A DNA stretch of 60,958 bases, taken from Pseudomonas ovata. Its GTDB lineage: Bacteria > Pseudomonadota > Gammaproteobacteria > Pseudomonadales > Pseudomonadaceae. Of the stretch, positions 8,133 to 16,718 are shown piece by piece. The DNA is taken from assembly GCF_003131185.1 (NCBI RefSeq), contig NZ_QFFU01000033.1, positions 1-60,958 on the forward strand, read 5' to 3'. The translations under genes and the position numbers were made by a program. Every line of letters starts with the position of its first letter. Position 1 is the stretch's first letter. Below the pieces are notes generated by a model. It had not been told where the DNA came from. It was given only the letters and a program-made list of their open reading frames with translations, and searched no databases.

Positions 8133-9758
8133 TCAGAAAATATAATCAGTGGTCAAAAAGCTCGACTCGCGATTACGAATGATCTCGCTGATCAGCGCCT
8201 TGTTGCCTTCCTGGAACTTGGTGGCCACCAGGGTCCGGATCGAAAACACCCGTAGCGCATCGTGGACCGAAAGGGTGCCTTCAGCGGAGTTCTTGCGCCC
8301 GTTGAACGGATACTGGTCCGGGCCGCGCTGGCACTGGGCATTGATATTGATGCGCCCGACCTGATTGGCAAAGGCGTCCACCAGCCGGCCTACCTGCGCC
8401 GAATCGTTGCCGAAAATACTCAGTTGCTGGCCAAAGTCGGAGTCCAGCACGTAGTCGATGACCGTCTGCAGGTCACGGTAGGCCACCACCGGCACCACAG
8501 GGCCAAACTGTTCCTCGTGATAGACGCGCATGTCGGCGGTCACCGGGTACAGCACGGCCGGGTAGAAGAAGTTCTCCAGTACCTCTGCGCCGCCTTCATT
8601 GACCACGCGAGCGCCTTTTTCCACGGCATCGGCCACCAGGCCTTGCAGGTAATCGGTCTTGCCCGGTTCCGGCAGCGGCGTCAGCGACACCCCTGGCTCC
8701 CACGGCATGCCGGGCTTGAGCTGTGCCAGCCGGGCCTGGAATTTTTCCAGGAACGGCTCGACCACCTCCTCATGCACGAACAGGATCTTCAGCGCCGTGC
8801 AGCGCTGGCCATTGAACGACAGGGCGCCGGTGACCGACTCGCTGACGGCATTGTCCAGGTCGACATCCGGCAGCACGATGCCAGGGTTCTTGGCATCCAG
8901 GCCCAGGGCGGCACGCAGGCGGTGCGGGCGGGGGTGCAGTTTCTTCAGGTCACTGGCGGCCTTGTTGGTGCCGATGAAGGCAAACACATCGATCTTGCCG
9001 GTGGCCATCAGGGCACTGACCGTCTCGCGGCCACGGCCGTAGATCACGTTGATCACACCGGCCGGAAAGCTGTCGCGGAAGGCTTCGAGCAACGGTCGAA
9101 TCAGCAGCACGCCGAACTTGGCCGGCTTGAACACCACGGTGTTGCCCATGATCAGCGCCGGAATCAGCGTCGTGAAGGTTTCGTTGAGCGGGTAGTTGTA
9201 CGGCCCCATGCACAAGGTCACGCCCAGCGGTACACGGCGGATCTGGCCCAGGGTGTCCTGTTCCAGCTCGAAACGGCTGGAGCGCCGGTCCAGCTCCTTG
9301 AGGGCATTGATGGTGTCGACGATGTAGTCGCAGGTGCGGTCGAACTCCTTTTCGGAGTCCTTGAGGTTCTTGCCGATCTCCCACATCAACAGCTTGACGA
9401 CCGCCTCGCGCTGCTCGCGCATGCGCTTGAGGAACGTCTCGACGTGCTGGATACGCTCGACCACCCGCAGTGTCGGCCAGGCACCCTGGCCACGGTCATA
9501 GGCCCGCACGGCCGCATCCAGGGCGGTCATTGCGGTCTCGGCGTCCATCAGCGGCGTACTGCCCAGTATCACCGGCTCCAGCGTGTCTCCATGGCGCAAG
9601 CTGATCGGGCTGCGCACCGGGGCCAGGGCGCCTGGCCAGGACTCCAGAAGGCCATCGACCAGATACTCGCGCTGCTCGATGGCAGGGCCCGGGCGCCAGA
9701 TGTCAGGAATCTGGTCGGCGTTGGGGAACAAGGAGTCAAGACGATTACCCTGTGGCAT
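8133..9758 (-). CDS. Non-phosphorylating glyceraldehyde-3-phosphate dehydrogenase (GAPN-type aldehyde dehydrogenase)
   Basis: A 541-residue aldehyde dehydrogenase. Family blocks are the cofactor-binding GPYNYPLNE segment, the FIGTNKAASDL loop, the catalytic cysteine in FNGQRCTALK, and EEQFGPVVPVV. The long N-terminal extension and the C-terminal SVHDALRVFSIRT segment match NADP-dependent glyceraldehyde-3-phosphate dehydrogenases that oxidise the triose phosphate directly to 3-phosphoglycerate while making NADPH. It is transcribed alone, convergent with the fusion gene and upstream of the tRNA. It is probably core metabolism and unrelated to the amidohydrolase operon. Confidence 0.88.
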   Translation of the reverse strand: MPQGNRLDSLFPNADQIPDIWRPGPAIEQREYLVDGLLESWPGALAPVRSPISLRHGDTLEPVILGSTPLMDAETAMTALDAAVRAYDRGQGAWPTLRVVERIQHVETFLKRMREQREAVVKLLMWEIGKNLKDSEKEFDRTCDYIVDTINALKELDRRSSRFELEQDTLGQIRRVPLGVTLCMGPYNYPLNETFTTLIPALIMGNTVVFKPAKFGVLLIRPLLEAFRDSFPAGVINVIYGRGRETVSALMATGKIDVFAFIGTNKAASDLKKLHPRPHRLRAALGLDAKNPGIVLPDVDLDNAVSESVTGALSFNGQRCTALKILFVHEEVVEPFLEKFQARLAQLKPGMPWEPGVSLTPLPEPGKTDYLQGLVADAVEKGARVVNEGGAEVLENFFYPAVLYPVTADMRVYHEEQFGPVVPVVAYRDLQTVIDYVLDSDFGQQLSIFGNDSAQVGRLVDAFANQVGRININAQCQRGPDQYPFNGRKNSAEGTLSVHDALRVFSIRTLVATKFQEGNKALISEIIRNRESSFLTTDYIF

Positions 9759-9882
9759 GAACTCACCTCACTGTGATGGGTTGGAAAGACGGCTTTGAAC
9801 ACACTACGCCACCTGCCATGACCGATGAAACCTGAGGTCGTTGATTCGCCTGGGTTTTTTTCGGTTTTTTTAGGGGCGGTGC

Positions 9883-9910
9883 TTGACTACCGTATTTAAA
9901 TCAGTAAGAT
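9883..9910 (+). promoter_or_regulatory. Promoter of tRNA-Asn
   Basis: TTGACT (9883-9888) and TAAGAT (9905-9910) with a 16-base spacer place a start site a few bases before the tRNA at 9920. Two T7 tracts just upstream (9854-9876) may end transcription from elsewhere. The rest of 9759-9882 holds no gene. Confidence 0.65.
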
Positions 9911-9919
9911 AGCCCTCAT

Positions 9920-9995
<76 letters not shown>

Positions 9996-10004
9996 GATTT
10001 TATA

Positions 10005-10115
10005 GATGTAAATCAAGGTCTTGCGCAGCTTTCACCGAAAATGAGACCAAATGACAGCCTGTACGTCATTTGGTCCTCGGAATGAGAGTAGCGCAAGGCC
10101 TTGTTTTTTTACATC
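10005..10115 (+). terminator. Large nested hairpin with T tract downstream of tRNA-Asn
   Basis: Outer arms GATGTAAATCAAGGTCTTGCGC (10005-10026) and 10091-10115 (GCGCAAGGCCTTG, seven Ts, ACATC) are near-complementary. Inside, GACCAAATGAC (10045-10055) and GTCATTTGGTC (10065-10075) form a perfect 11-bp stem with a 9-base loop. The second outer arm runs into TTTTTTT (10104-10110), so the end behaves like a Rho-independent terminator. It may simply end the tRNA transcript, be a small structured RNA, or be the end of an old mobile element. Confidence 0.55.
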
Positions 10116-10188
10116 TGCTTACAAAGTCCTATCACCTGCCTTGACGTTTCATCGCCGTCTCTAATCACTCGATTTAGAGGCGTGCATC

Positions 10189-10554
10189 ATGAAAACCGTA
10201 TCCATCGTTTCAACCAAGGGCGGGCCGGGCAAAACCACGGTCACGGCCAATCTGGGCGCGTTCTGCGCCGACGCAAACATCCGAACCCTGCTGATCGACC
10301 TCGACACCCAGCCGTCCCTGTCGTCGTTCTACCGTCTCGACCATGAAGCGCCTGGCGGCATCTTCGAACTGATCGCGCACAACGAAACGCGGTTGGAGCA
10401 GATCGTCAGCCGCACGTGCATTCCCAACCTGTCGCTGATCCTCTCCAACGCCCCGTTCAACCTGCTCGGCAAGACGGCCGCGGCCTTCTCCATGGTGCAT
10501 ATCCTGCACACGAACTGTTTTCTGGGTGGCGCGGCGAATTTGATCGACGCTTGA
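10189..10554 (+). pseudogene. Truncated ParA/Soj partition ATPase of ICE type
   Basis: The first 90 or so residues (MKTVSIVSTKGGPGKTTVTA with a deviant Walker A, then LLIDLDTQPSLSSF) match ParA/Soj ATPases found as the first gene inside tRNA-integrated elements of the PFGI-1/pKLC102/ICEclc kind. After NLSLILSNAP the similarity stops and the frame ends at 121 residues, while intact members have roughly 250-300. The Walker A has GGPGKTT with Pro where most have Val. The position 194 bases after a tRNA fits an ICE left end. I infer a scar left by partial excision or deletion; the truncated protein should not work in partition. Confidence 0.75.
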
Positions 10555-10609
10555 TTAAGAGCACGGGCTCTCATAATAGAGCCGAGTCATTAACACGAAG
10601 CAGATGGCT

Positions 10610-11482
10610 TTAATAGAACTGCATTCTGCTCACAAAGTCTTCCTTCAGGATACGGTTTTTATAGTCCAGCGGCGTTGCGCTGACCAGGTGTTTGAATTCC
10701 CTTAAGAAATGAGGTTGATCACTGAATCCCAAGTCAACTGCTAAATCGCTAAACCCAATATCATTATGATGAATTTTATAAATCGCAGACTGACAGCGAA
10801 TGATTCGACAGAACATTTTTGGTGTCATTCCCAGGTCATTTTGAAATGAGCGCTGTAAAGTTCTAATGGTGTAGCCAGTGAGCGACTCCAGACGTTTGAT
10901 GCCAATATTACCTTGGGCTTGGCAAATCATATTGACCACTGGAAGCGTCAGCTTTAATGATTTTCGCGGCGCGGTATTCGTCAAGAGAAAATGCTTGAGA
11001 AAAGTGAGTTGCGTGACAAAATTTTTCTCGCGCACGACCTGTTCAAATACACGTTCGGCATTCACACTAACATCAAGAAGGTCGAAAGAGCCTTCAATTA
11101 ATTCCTCGGCAGAAAGATTTAAAAAATCAGGAATAACGCCAGGTGAAAATCGCACGCCAACATAGCGGCGCCCCTTGCAAAACTCCACGGAACCGGCTTG
11201 CAGCATTGTTCCGTGTACGCTCACTGAAGGATGGGTGTCATCACAGTCAAATAGTATATCAATACAGCCGTCCGGAACCGACAGCATGAAGGGCGAGAAT
11301 GAGGGTGTTTCAAAACTGTAAAAATGTGAAATTAAAGGGCTGTCCGATATCGAAACTGAAAATGCTTTAGCGGCTTGCAACACAAACCAGGGTTGGTGGG
11401 AGTGCATGCTTAAATAGGGAGAAGCCAATAAAGAGACTGACATAACCTGCACCTGCTTGTGAAAACCATCACCTGAATCCAT
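10610..11482 (-). CDS. AraC-family transcriptional regulator
   Basis: A 290-residue regulator. The N-terminal half is a cupin-like sensor (VPDGCIDILFDCDD, VGVRFSPGVIPDFL) of the DUF6597 kind. The C-terminal half has two helix-turn-helix units (IGIKRLESLTGYTIRTLQRSF and FSDLAVDLGFSDQPHFLREFK). Codon and base use are AT-richer than in the ben or GntR regions. It is divergent from the alpha/beta-hydrolase gene, 715 bases away. The 20-base sequence 40 bases upstream of its start recurs before the ornithine-cyclodeaminase-like gene, so this regulator may control both. An in-frame ATG lies 13 codons downstream; I keep the longer form. Confidence 0.88.
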   Translation of the reverse strand: MDSGDGFHKQVQVMSVSLLASPYLSMHSHQPWFVLQAAKAFSVSISDSPLISHFYSFETPSFSPFMLSVPDGCIDILFDCDDTHPSVSVHGTMLQAGSVEFCKGRRYVGVRFSPGVIPDFLNLSAEELIEGSFDLLDVSVNAERVFEQVVREKNFVTQLTFLKHFLLTNTAPRKSLKLTLPVVNMICQAQGNIGIKRLESLTGYTIRTLQRSFQNDLGMTPKMFCRIIRCQSAIYKIHHNDIGFSDLAVDLGFSDQPHFLREFKHLVSATPLDYKNRILKEDFVSRMQFY

Positions 11483-12196
11483 GCAGGTGTCGTGCCATAT
11501 TCATGGGTTATAAAATTTGCAAATGTCGTAAAAATTCAATACTTAACAATATCAGCGCTCTAGGTTTGTCCAAACCGAAAAATCGCTACAGTGCCTGAGC
11601 TTAGCCACTAAGGGGGAACTCAAAACTGCCTGATTTTGGCAAGAAATCAGGCGTCCGAATGCTGATCCTCCGGTGAGGCAGGTCATCTTCGTCGATGCCG
11701 TGTACTCCGGCAAGCGCAAACAGATTCTTAAAGAGTTGTTCTTGATCAGGCTCGGTCAAGTGCCGCTCTAGAAGGGCTTGATTGCCTTGAGGCGAGCCGC
11801 ATTGTCATAGGGTGCGGAGGCGGCCGTCAGGCCTGCTGGCTTGGAAAAGTGTCCAGAAAATGAGGATGGGAAGGTTATCTGGCAGGTGGTGATACATCGC
11901 AGCACCAACAAAAGGCTCTCCAGGTGGGGTGTTTTGTAACAGAGCCATGCTCAAGGTGGAGAGGCCGAGGGCCGGGTCGAGAATCCAGGGTGAGTGCTCA
12001 TGCACCCGTGCAGTGCATCTTGTTCAAGGTCTATATCGTGTCCGGGGCAGGGGGTCTATTCAGAGTGATGCATCAATTACAGCGGATTTTCAGAAATAAT
12101 TGAGTGATTGTGCTGCAGGCAGCAGCCAGCCGTGGAAAATTTTAAACGGGCGAAGCATTGTTTGGAAGAGCCGACTCGGGTTTAGGAGATCTCAAC
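11483..12196. other. Gene-poor AT-rich spacer with decayed coding fragments
   Basis: No intact gene is supported here. It holds the araC upstream region with the direct repeat at 11522-11541. On the minus strand around 11640-11790 there is a protein-like fragment (LTEPDQEQLFKNLFALAGVHG and on to a stop) whose family I do not recognise. Another minus-strand open stretch, 11805-12005, also gives no recognisable product. The end holds the upstream region and AGGAGA ribosome-binding site of the hydrolase at 12197. Confidence 0.5.
11522..11541. repeat. 20-bp direct repeat, copy 1 (upstream of araC)
   Basis: AATGTCGTAAAAATTCAATA is found here, 40 bases upstream of the AraC start on the minus strand, and again exactly at 13588-13607. 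Since AraC proteins bind asymmetric sites, a shared operator is a plausible reading; duplication with neighbouring DNA is the alternative. Confidence 0.7.
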
Positions 12197-13081
12197 ATGA
12201 AAACGATTAATGATGTGGCGGGTTCAAATTCTTATTCTGTTCAGGGCGTTACTGACAGGCGCGTGTTTAATTATATTGATACGGACCTGGGTCAACTTCA
12301 TTACGCAGAGTGCGGTGCAGGTGATGCGATGATTTTATTGCATCAAACACCGCGCTCATTGGATGAATTCGCTGAAGTCCAACCGCTGTTAGCATCTCGT
12401 TGGCGGACCATCGCTATGGACATGTACGGTTTTGGGCAGTCTGCAAAGTTTTCCGCGCCACAGACGGTTGAACAATATGCGCAAGGTGTGTTGGCACTGG
12501 TGGATGCATTAAATATAGAGCGATTTTCTATTGTTGGGCATCACACTGGTATGTTTGTCGCTTCAGAGGTGGCGGCTATCGCTCCAGCGCGTGTGACCGC
12601 TGTAGTTCTGTCTGCTGGTGATGTTGTTGATGCCGCGTTTCGAGAGGCCATGGCGGCACTCGACGTAGATGTAGCCGAGACCAGAGAGGATGGCTCACAC
12701 CTGATGGAGCTTTGGCGGAAACGTTTGAATCTATACCCATTCGGGCACCCTGATGTGTTAAATCGATTTATTCGGGATGCGCTGGCTCCGGGGGTAACTC
12801 CTTTAGAGGGGCATCTTGCGGTTGCAAGATATGACATGGAGAGTCGAATTGGCCTTGTCAAGGCGCCCGTGTTGGTTCTGGCCGCTACCGATGACCCCGT
12901 AACATACGCCCGGACTCAGATAGTCGTGGATGCTTATTGCAATTCATGCTTCGTGTCCTGCGCAGAAATAGAGGGAGGCGGAATACCGTTGATGGAATTA
13001 AAATCTAAAGAAGTCGCCGCTACTGTGTATCGTTTTTTTGATCAGCTTGAATATAATTTTGCAGGGGGGAAGTGTGAATGA
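12197..13081 (+). CDS. Alpha/beta-hydrolase-fold protein lacking Ser nucleophile and His
   Basis: A 294-residue alpha/beta-hydrolase fold protein with the oxyanion segment ILLHQTPRS, a DMYGFGQS turn and the nucleophile elbow at VGHHTG. The nucleophile position (residue 116) is His, not Ser, Asp or Cys. The acid candidate in VLAATDDPVTY is present. Near the C terminus, where GxGH normally supplies the catalytic His, the sequence is EGGGIPLMELK, with no His. It may be a non-hydrolytic member, such as a lyase or cofactor-free oxygenase, or inactive. AGGAGA lies 8 bases before the ATG. Base composition is AT-rich like the following genes, and it may serve the same pathway. Confidence 0.85.
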   Translation: MKTINDVAGSNSYSVQGVTDRRVFNYIDTDLGQLHYAECGAGDAMILLHQTPRSLDEFAEVQPLLASRWRTIAMDMYGFGQSAKFSAPQTVEQYAQGVLALVDALNIERFSIVGHHTGMFVASEVAAIAPARVTAVVLSAGDVVDAAFREAMAALDVDVAETREDGSHLMELWRKRLNLYPFGHPDVLNRFIRDALAPGVTPLEGHLAVARYDMESRIGLVKAPVLVLAATDDPVTYARTQIVVDAYCNSCFVSCAEIEGGGIPLMELKSKEVAATVYRFFDQLEYNFAGGKCE

Positions 13082-13129
13082 TTTCTTGTTGCAGGCGATG
13101 AGTGCAACCTGGTTATTAAAGTGACGCTG

Positions 13130-13555
13130 GAGCATCATTCCGTATGGCCATGGCGCTCTACATCCCTTTCCCAATAACGTCGATTGGGCATTGGAAGTTG
13201 AAGCGCTGTCAGCGATAGGCCATTGAGCGTTGCACTGAAACCCTCGATCACCAATGGTTGCCATCGCATCATTTATTGTCACCAGCCTCAGGTAGCCACT
13301 GGTTCGCTCCACCAACGTGACTACAGAGGAGGCGTTGGCCTTACCCTTGATCAGATTGCTTTTCCTCGTGCAATGCCCCGGCGTTTGAAGCGCTCGTTAA
13401 CCGGCAATCGCTTTCTCATCAGTCGACACACTTGGTGGCGGGCCTGCACCTGCTGTTGGACCAGGATGGCCTAGTAACCATCAGAGGCATCTCGATTACG
13501 GCGCAGCTGTCGGCTGCTGCTTGAAAGCGAGATGGGGGATCAAGCCAGCAATGCT
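13130..13555 (-). pseudogene. IS30-family transposase remnant
   Basis: Reading the minus strand from about 13555 down, pieces of an IS30 transposase appear in changing frames. These are RQLRRNRDASDGY (the Helix-turn-helix region), then a stop, AILVQQQVQARHQ, KRLPVNERF, a jump over about 100 missing residues, then KGKANASSVVTLVERTSGYL, VTINDAMATI, and after a frameshift VIEGFSATLNGLSLTALQ. This covers the N-terminal region and the start of the DDE domain. Frameshifts, stops and an internal deletion show it is dead. I see no clear terminal inverted repeats. Confidence 0.85.
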
Positions 13556-13587
13556 ACGCAGGCTGAAGCCTTGGGCATGACCGATCT

Positions 13588-13607
13588 AATGTCGTAAAAA
13601 TTCAATA
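13588..13607. repeat. 20-bp direct repeat, copy 2 (upstream of the ornithine-cyclodeaminase-like gene)
   Basis: An exact copy of AATGTCGTAAAAATTCAATA at 11522-11541, in the same orientation. It lies 441 bases before the start at 14048 and just outside the IS30 remnant. The remaining gap to 14047 contains a minus-strand fragment (LLKKGPLTDLIDFSGAGRY and on) that I cannot identify, but no intact gene. Confidence 0.7.
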
Positions 13608-14047
13608 TTCCAGCAAATTATGACGTTAGGATTGTTTAAGACAGTAAGCTCGCCAGGGCAACCTGGTATCGTCCTGCGCCGGAAAAATCAATCAGGTCCG
13701 TTAGGGGGCCTTTCTTGAGCAGGATGGATCGGGTCGTGATGGAGAAGGCTTTGATTTGATTATGTGAGCCGAATGACCGCGTGGTGCGAAGGCGCCTGTC
13801 AGCCTTATCTGAATTGGTACTTGCCTAGTATGAGCAAGTGCACCGCGAAACGGGATGTGCAATTTGCATTTTTGAACGCGTGGATGACAAGCCGGTCTCG
13901 ATTAGCGCGTGTGGGATATGTAACGCTGTGAGGCAGAGCAGGGGTTGGCTAAAAACACATAATTCATCAGGTCTCAGCCTGGAAGAAAAGCCGAGTCGAT
14001 GGTCAGTTACGACCAAATACAACATAACAACAATGTGGGTAAGCGCG

Positions 14048-15190
14048 ATGTCAAAGCATGATGCCAAGATCGATTTCATTTATCTCTCCGAGCAGGACAT
14101 GATCAAAGCCGGAGTGATGGACATGGCTGAATGCGTGAACACCATGGAGCGCATGTTTATTCTGCTCCAGCAAGGTGATTATCGCATGGGCGGTGCGAAT
14201 AATGATTCTCATGGCTCACAGATTACATTTCCCGCCGATTCGCCCTTTCCCGGCATGCCGAAGCCTACACCGGATCGTCGCTTAATGGCGATGCCCGCCT
14301 ACTTGGGTGGCGACTTCCAGACCTGCGGTGTGAAATGGTACGGCTCTAACATCGCGAACCGCGATAAGGGTTTGCCACGTTCAATTTTGACGTTCATTTT
14401 AAACGATGTCGATACCGGTGCTCCACTGGCTTATATGTCAGCCAATCTGTTGTCAGCCTATCGAACCGGGGCGGTTCCTGGCGTAGGCGCTCGTCACTTG
14501 GGGCGAAAGAATTCAAAAGTTATTGGCTTATTAGGGCCGGGTGTCATGGGTAAAACATCCGTGACTGCTTTTATGTCGACATGCCCCGAAATTGACACCC
14601 TCAACATCAAAGGCCGCGGAGAAAAAAACCTAAACAGGTTTGTTGAGTGGGTTAATGAAGTCTTTCCTCACATCAGAAATGTCAATGTGGTCGATACGAT
14701 TGAAGACGTGGTGCGCGGTGCTGACATCGTGACTTACTGTAACTCCGGTGATGTCGGCGATCCATCGACGTATCCCTTGGTGAAACGCGAGTGGGTCAAG
14801 CCGGGTGCTTTCCTTGCGATGCCTGCCTTTTGTCGCCTGGACGACGGTATGGAACAGGCAGATATACGAAAAGTGCTTGATAACACAGGACTTTACGATG
14901 CCTGGTATGCAGAGCTGCCTAAGCCGGCCCATAACCTGATCCCGTTAGTGGGTATGCGATTTATGGACATGGTCGGCGAAGGGAAACTTTCCCGCGAGGC
15001 GCTGGAGGACCTGGGTGACATCTGTGCTGGCATGACACCCGGGCGACAAAATGATGAAGAAATCATCATTTTGTCTGTGGGCGGTATGCCCGTTGAGGAC
15101 GTGGCTTGGGCGACAATGGTCTACCGCAAGGCGCTTGAAAAAGACATTGGGGTCAAACTGAATCTATGGGAGGAGCCTGTCCTTCGTTAA
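14048..15190 (+). CDS. Ornithine cyclodeaminase/mu-crystallin family protein (imine reductase-like)
   Basis: A 380-residue member of the OCD/mu-crystallin family, with the Rossmann motif GLLGPGVMGKT and the family substrate region CGVKWYGSN and SAYRTGAVPGVGARHLG. Family members are NAD(P)-dependent ornithine cyclodeaminases, ketimine reductases or opine-type dehydrogenases. This long form, paired with a DadA-like flavoprotein, resembles proteins sometimes annotated as a tyramine oxidase subunit B; I am not certain of that. The ATG at 14048 is taken because family homology begins right after it (KIDFIYLSEQDM); the frame is open upstream to 13838 but codes nothing family-like. It is followed by the flavin oxidase and an amino-acid permease, which together suggest catabolism of an amine or amino acid. 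Confidence 0.85.
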   Translation: MSKHDAKIDFIYLSEQDMIKAGVMDMAECVNTMERMFILLQQGDYRMGGANNDSHGSQITFPADSPFPGMPKPTPDRRLMAMPAYLGGDFQTCGVKWYGSNIANRDKGLPRSILTFILNDVDTGAPLAYMSANLLSAYRTGAVPGVGARHLGRKNSKVIGLLGPGVMGKTSVTAFMSTCPEIDTLNIKGRGEKNLNRFVEWVNEVFPHIRNVNVVDTIEDVVRGADIVTYCNSGDVGDPSTYPLVKREWVKPGAFLAMPAFCRLDDGMEQADIRKVLDNTGLYDAWYAELPKPAHNLIPLVGMRFMDMVGEGKLSREALEDLGDICAGMTPGRQNDEEIIILSVGGMPVEDVAWATMVYRKALEKDIGVKLNLWEEPVLR

Positions 15191-15379
15191 AGACTATTCA
15201 AGGGCATCAGTCCGGCCACTGCGATTACATACCCACCCGTGGCCTCAGTCGAATACAAAAGGAGAGGGTGGAAGTTACAGCGTACCGTGGTGCATCAACT
15301 TTAAATAAAGTCAGCGTGAAGCCAGAGTAACGACCGTTGAGCGTGTCAGATACTCTCGCAGGCACCTCAGGAAATTGTC

Positions 15380-16672
15380 ATGACGAAAACTCTCGAGTCC
15401 GTGAGGACTGCTGATCAGTTACCAACCTCCACCACAGTCGTCATTATCGGAGGTGGCATTATTGGTGTGACAGCGGCATTGACCTTGGCCGAGCGGAATA
15501 TCCCCGTTGTCCTGTTGGAAAAAGGCCATATCGCTGGCGAACAATCCTCGCGAAATCTGGGATGGGTACGCAAGACTAATCGGCACGCTGATGATGTGCC
15601 ATTAGCTCTGGCGGCAGATCGCCTATGGGCAGGTCTACCTGAGCGTGTGGGTCGCGAGGTGGGTTATCAGCAATCCGGTATTATGTTTCTTGCAGCAAAT
15701 CAAGAGCATCTGGCATTACAGGAAAACTGGTTGAAGTCTGTGGAGTCTTTATCCTTGGACTCCAAAGTGCTTGGTGCACGCGAGGTTAATGAGCGTGTGC
15801 CCAGAGGCAAAGGTGAGTGGGCGGGGGCTCTCTACACACCTTCAGACGGCAAGGCAGAGCCCCATCTGGCCACCTCTGCGCTTGCACAAGCGGCCATCGA
15901 AAAAGGCGCTGTATTGATTCAGAACTGTGCCGTTAGAACGCTCTCAACGACGGGTGGGAAAGTTAGCGGTGTTGTGACCGAGCACGGTGAGATTCGCTGT
16001 GATCAAGTGTTATTAGCCGGTGGCGCTTGGTCGCGCCGCTTTCTGGGTAATGCTGGAGTGAGTTACCCAACGCTTCCTCTCATATGCTCGGTGCTTCGGA
16101 CTGCCCCAATGGAGGGGCCAACTGATATTGCCGTTGGAGGCCCTGATTTTTCATTTCGAAAACACAGGGATGGTGGTTACATCATTACCCAGCGCGCGGC
16201 CTTGGACGCTAAACTCACCTTGGATCACTTATTAATTGGTCACCGGTACCTCAGTCTGCTTCGTGGACAAGGTTCCTTTTTACGCGTTTCTTTAGGCAAG
16301 CCTTTCCTCCAGGACCTTGCCCTCAAGCGCCGCTGGCGTGCAGACCAAACCTCACCGTTTGAGTGCGTTCGAACACTCGACCCGTCTGTCAATGAAAGCC
16401 TTATCCAGGAAGCCTTGAGCAACCTTCGCAAGGCCTGGCCGATTTTTGAAAACGCAAGTATTTCCGAAGTGTGGGCGGGGCAGATTGATATAACCCCAGA
16501 CTCAAACCCTGTCATTGACCATATTCAGTCCATTCCCGGGCTGACGATTGCCACTGGCTTCTCAGGTCATGGTTTTGGTACCGGCCCCGCTGCCGGGCAA
16601 CTGGCAGCAGACCTCGTATCCAATATGACGCCACTCGTTGACCCCGCTCCATACCGGTTTGATCGCCTCTGA
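15380..16672 (+). CDS. FAD-dependent amino acid/amine oxidoreductase (DadA/DAO family)
   Basis: A 430-residue flavoprotein. The FAD-binding motif VVIIGGGIIGVTAALTLAER is at residues 20-39, with an acidic end of the second strand (VVLLEKG). The C-terminal DAO segment shows WAGQIDITPDSNPVIDHI and ATGFSGHGFGTGPAAGQL, which hold the flavin. The family oxidises amines or D-amino acids to imines with transfer of electrons to O2 or the respiratory chain. It lies 189 bases after the OCD-like gene, which could act on the imine, and 47 bases before the permease. The substrate is unknown. The gap before it contains GGAGAGGG but no further gene. Confidence 0.9.
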   Translation: MTKTLESVRTADQLPTSTTVVIIGGGIIGVTAALTLAERNIPVVLLEKGHIAGEQSSRNLGWVRKTNRHADDVPLALAADRLWAGLPERVGREVGYQQSGIMFLAANQEHLALQENWLKSVESLSLDSKVLGAREVNERVPRGKGEWAGALYTPSDGKAEPHLATSALAQAAIEKGAVLIQNCAVRTLSTTGGKVSGVVTEHGEIRCDQVLLAGGAWSRRFLGNAGVSYPTLPLICSVLRTAPMEGPTDIAVGGPDFSFRKHRDGGYIITQRAALDAKLTLDHLLIGHRYLSLLRGQGSFLRVSLGKPFLQDLALKRRWRADQTSPFECVRTLDPSVNESLIQEALSNLRKAWPIFENASISEVWAGQIDITPDSNPVIDHIQSIPGLTIATGFSGHGFGTGPAAGQLAADLVSNMTPLVDPAPYRFDRL

Positions 16673-16718
16673 AGTAATCGAGTATTGGCCCTTAAATAAA
16701 AATAAATGGACCCTACAC

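Noticed and set aside
8262..9776. A 504-codon plus-strand frame opposite the GAPN-type dehydrogenase
   Set aside because: The dehydrogenase has intact catalytic motifs on the other strand; the frame is His/Gln/Val-rich with no domain.
10005..10115. Possible integron attC site
   Set aside because: No attC core sites (GTTRRRY with its partner) at the ends and no integrase gene nearby; a terminator or small RNA is simpler.
13838..14047. Extended N terminus for the first OCD-like protein
   Set aside because: The extra 70 codons show no family similarity, and the conserved start KIDFIYLSEQDM directly follows the ATG at 14048.
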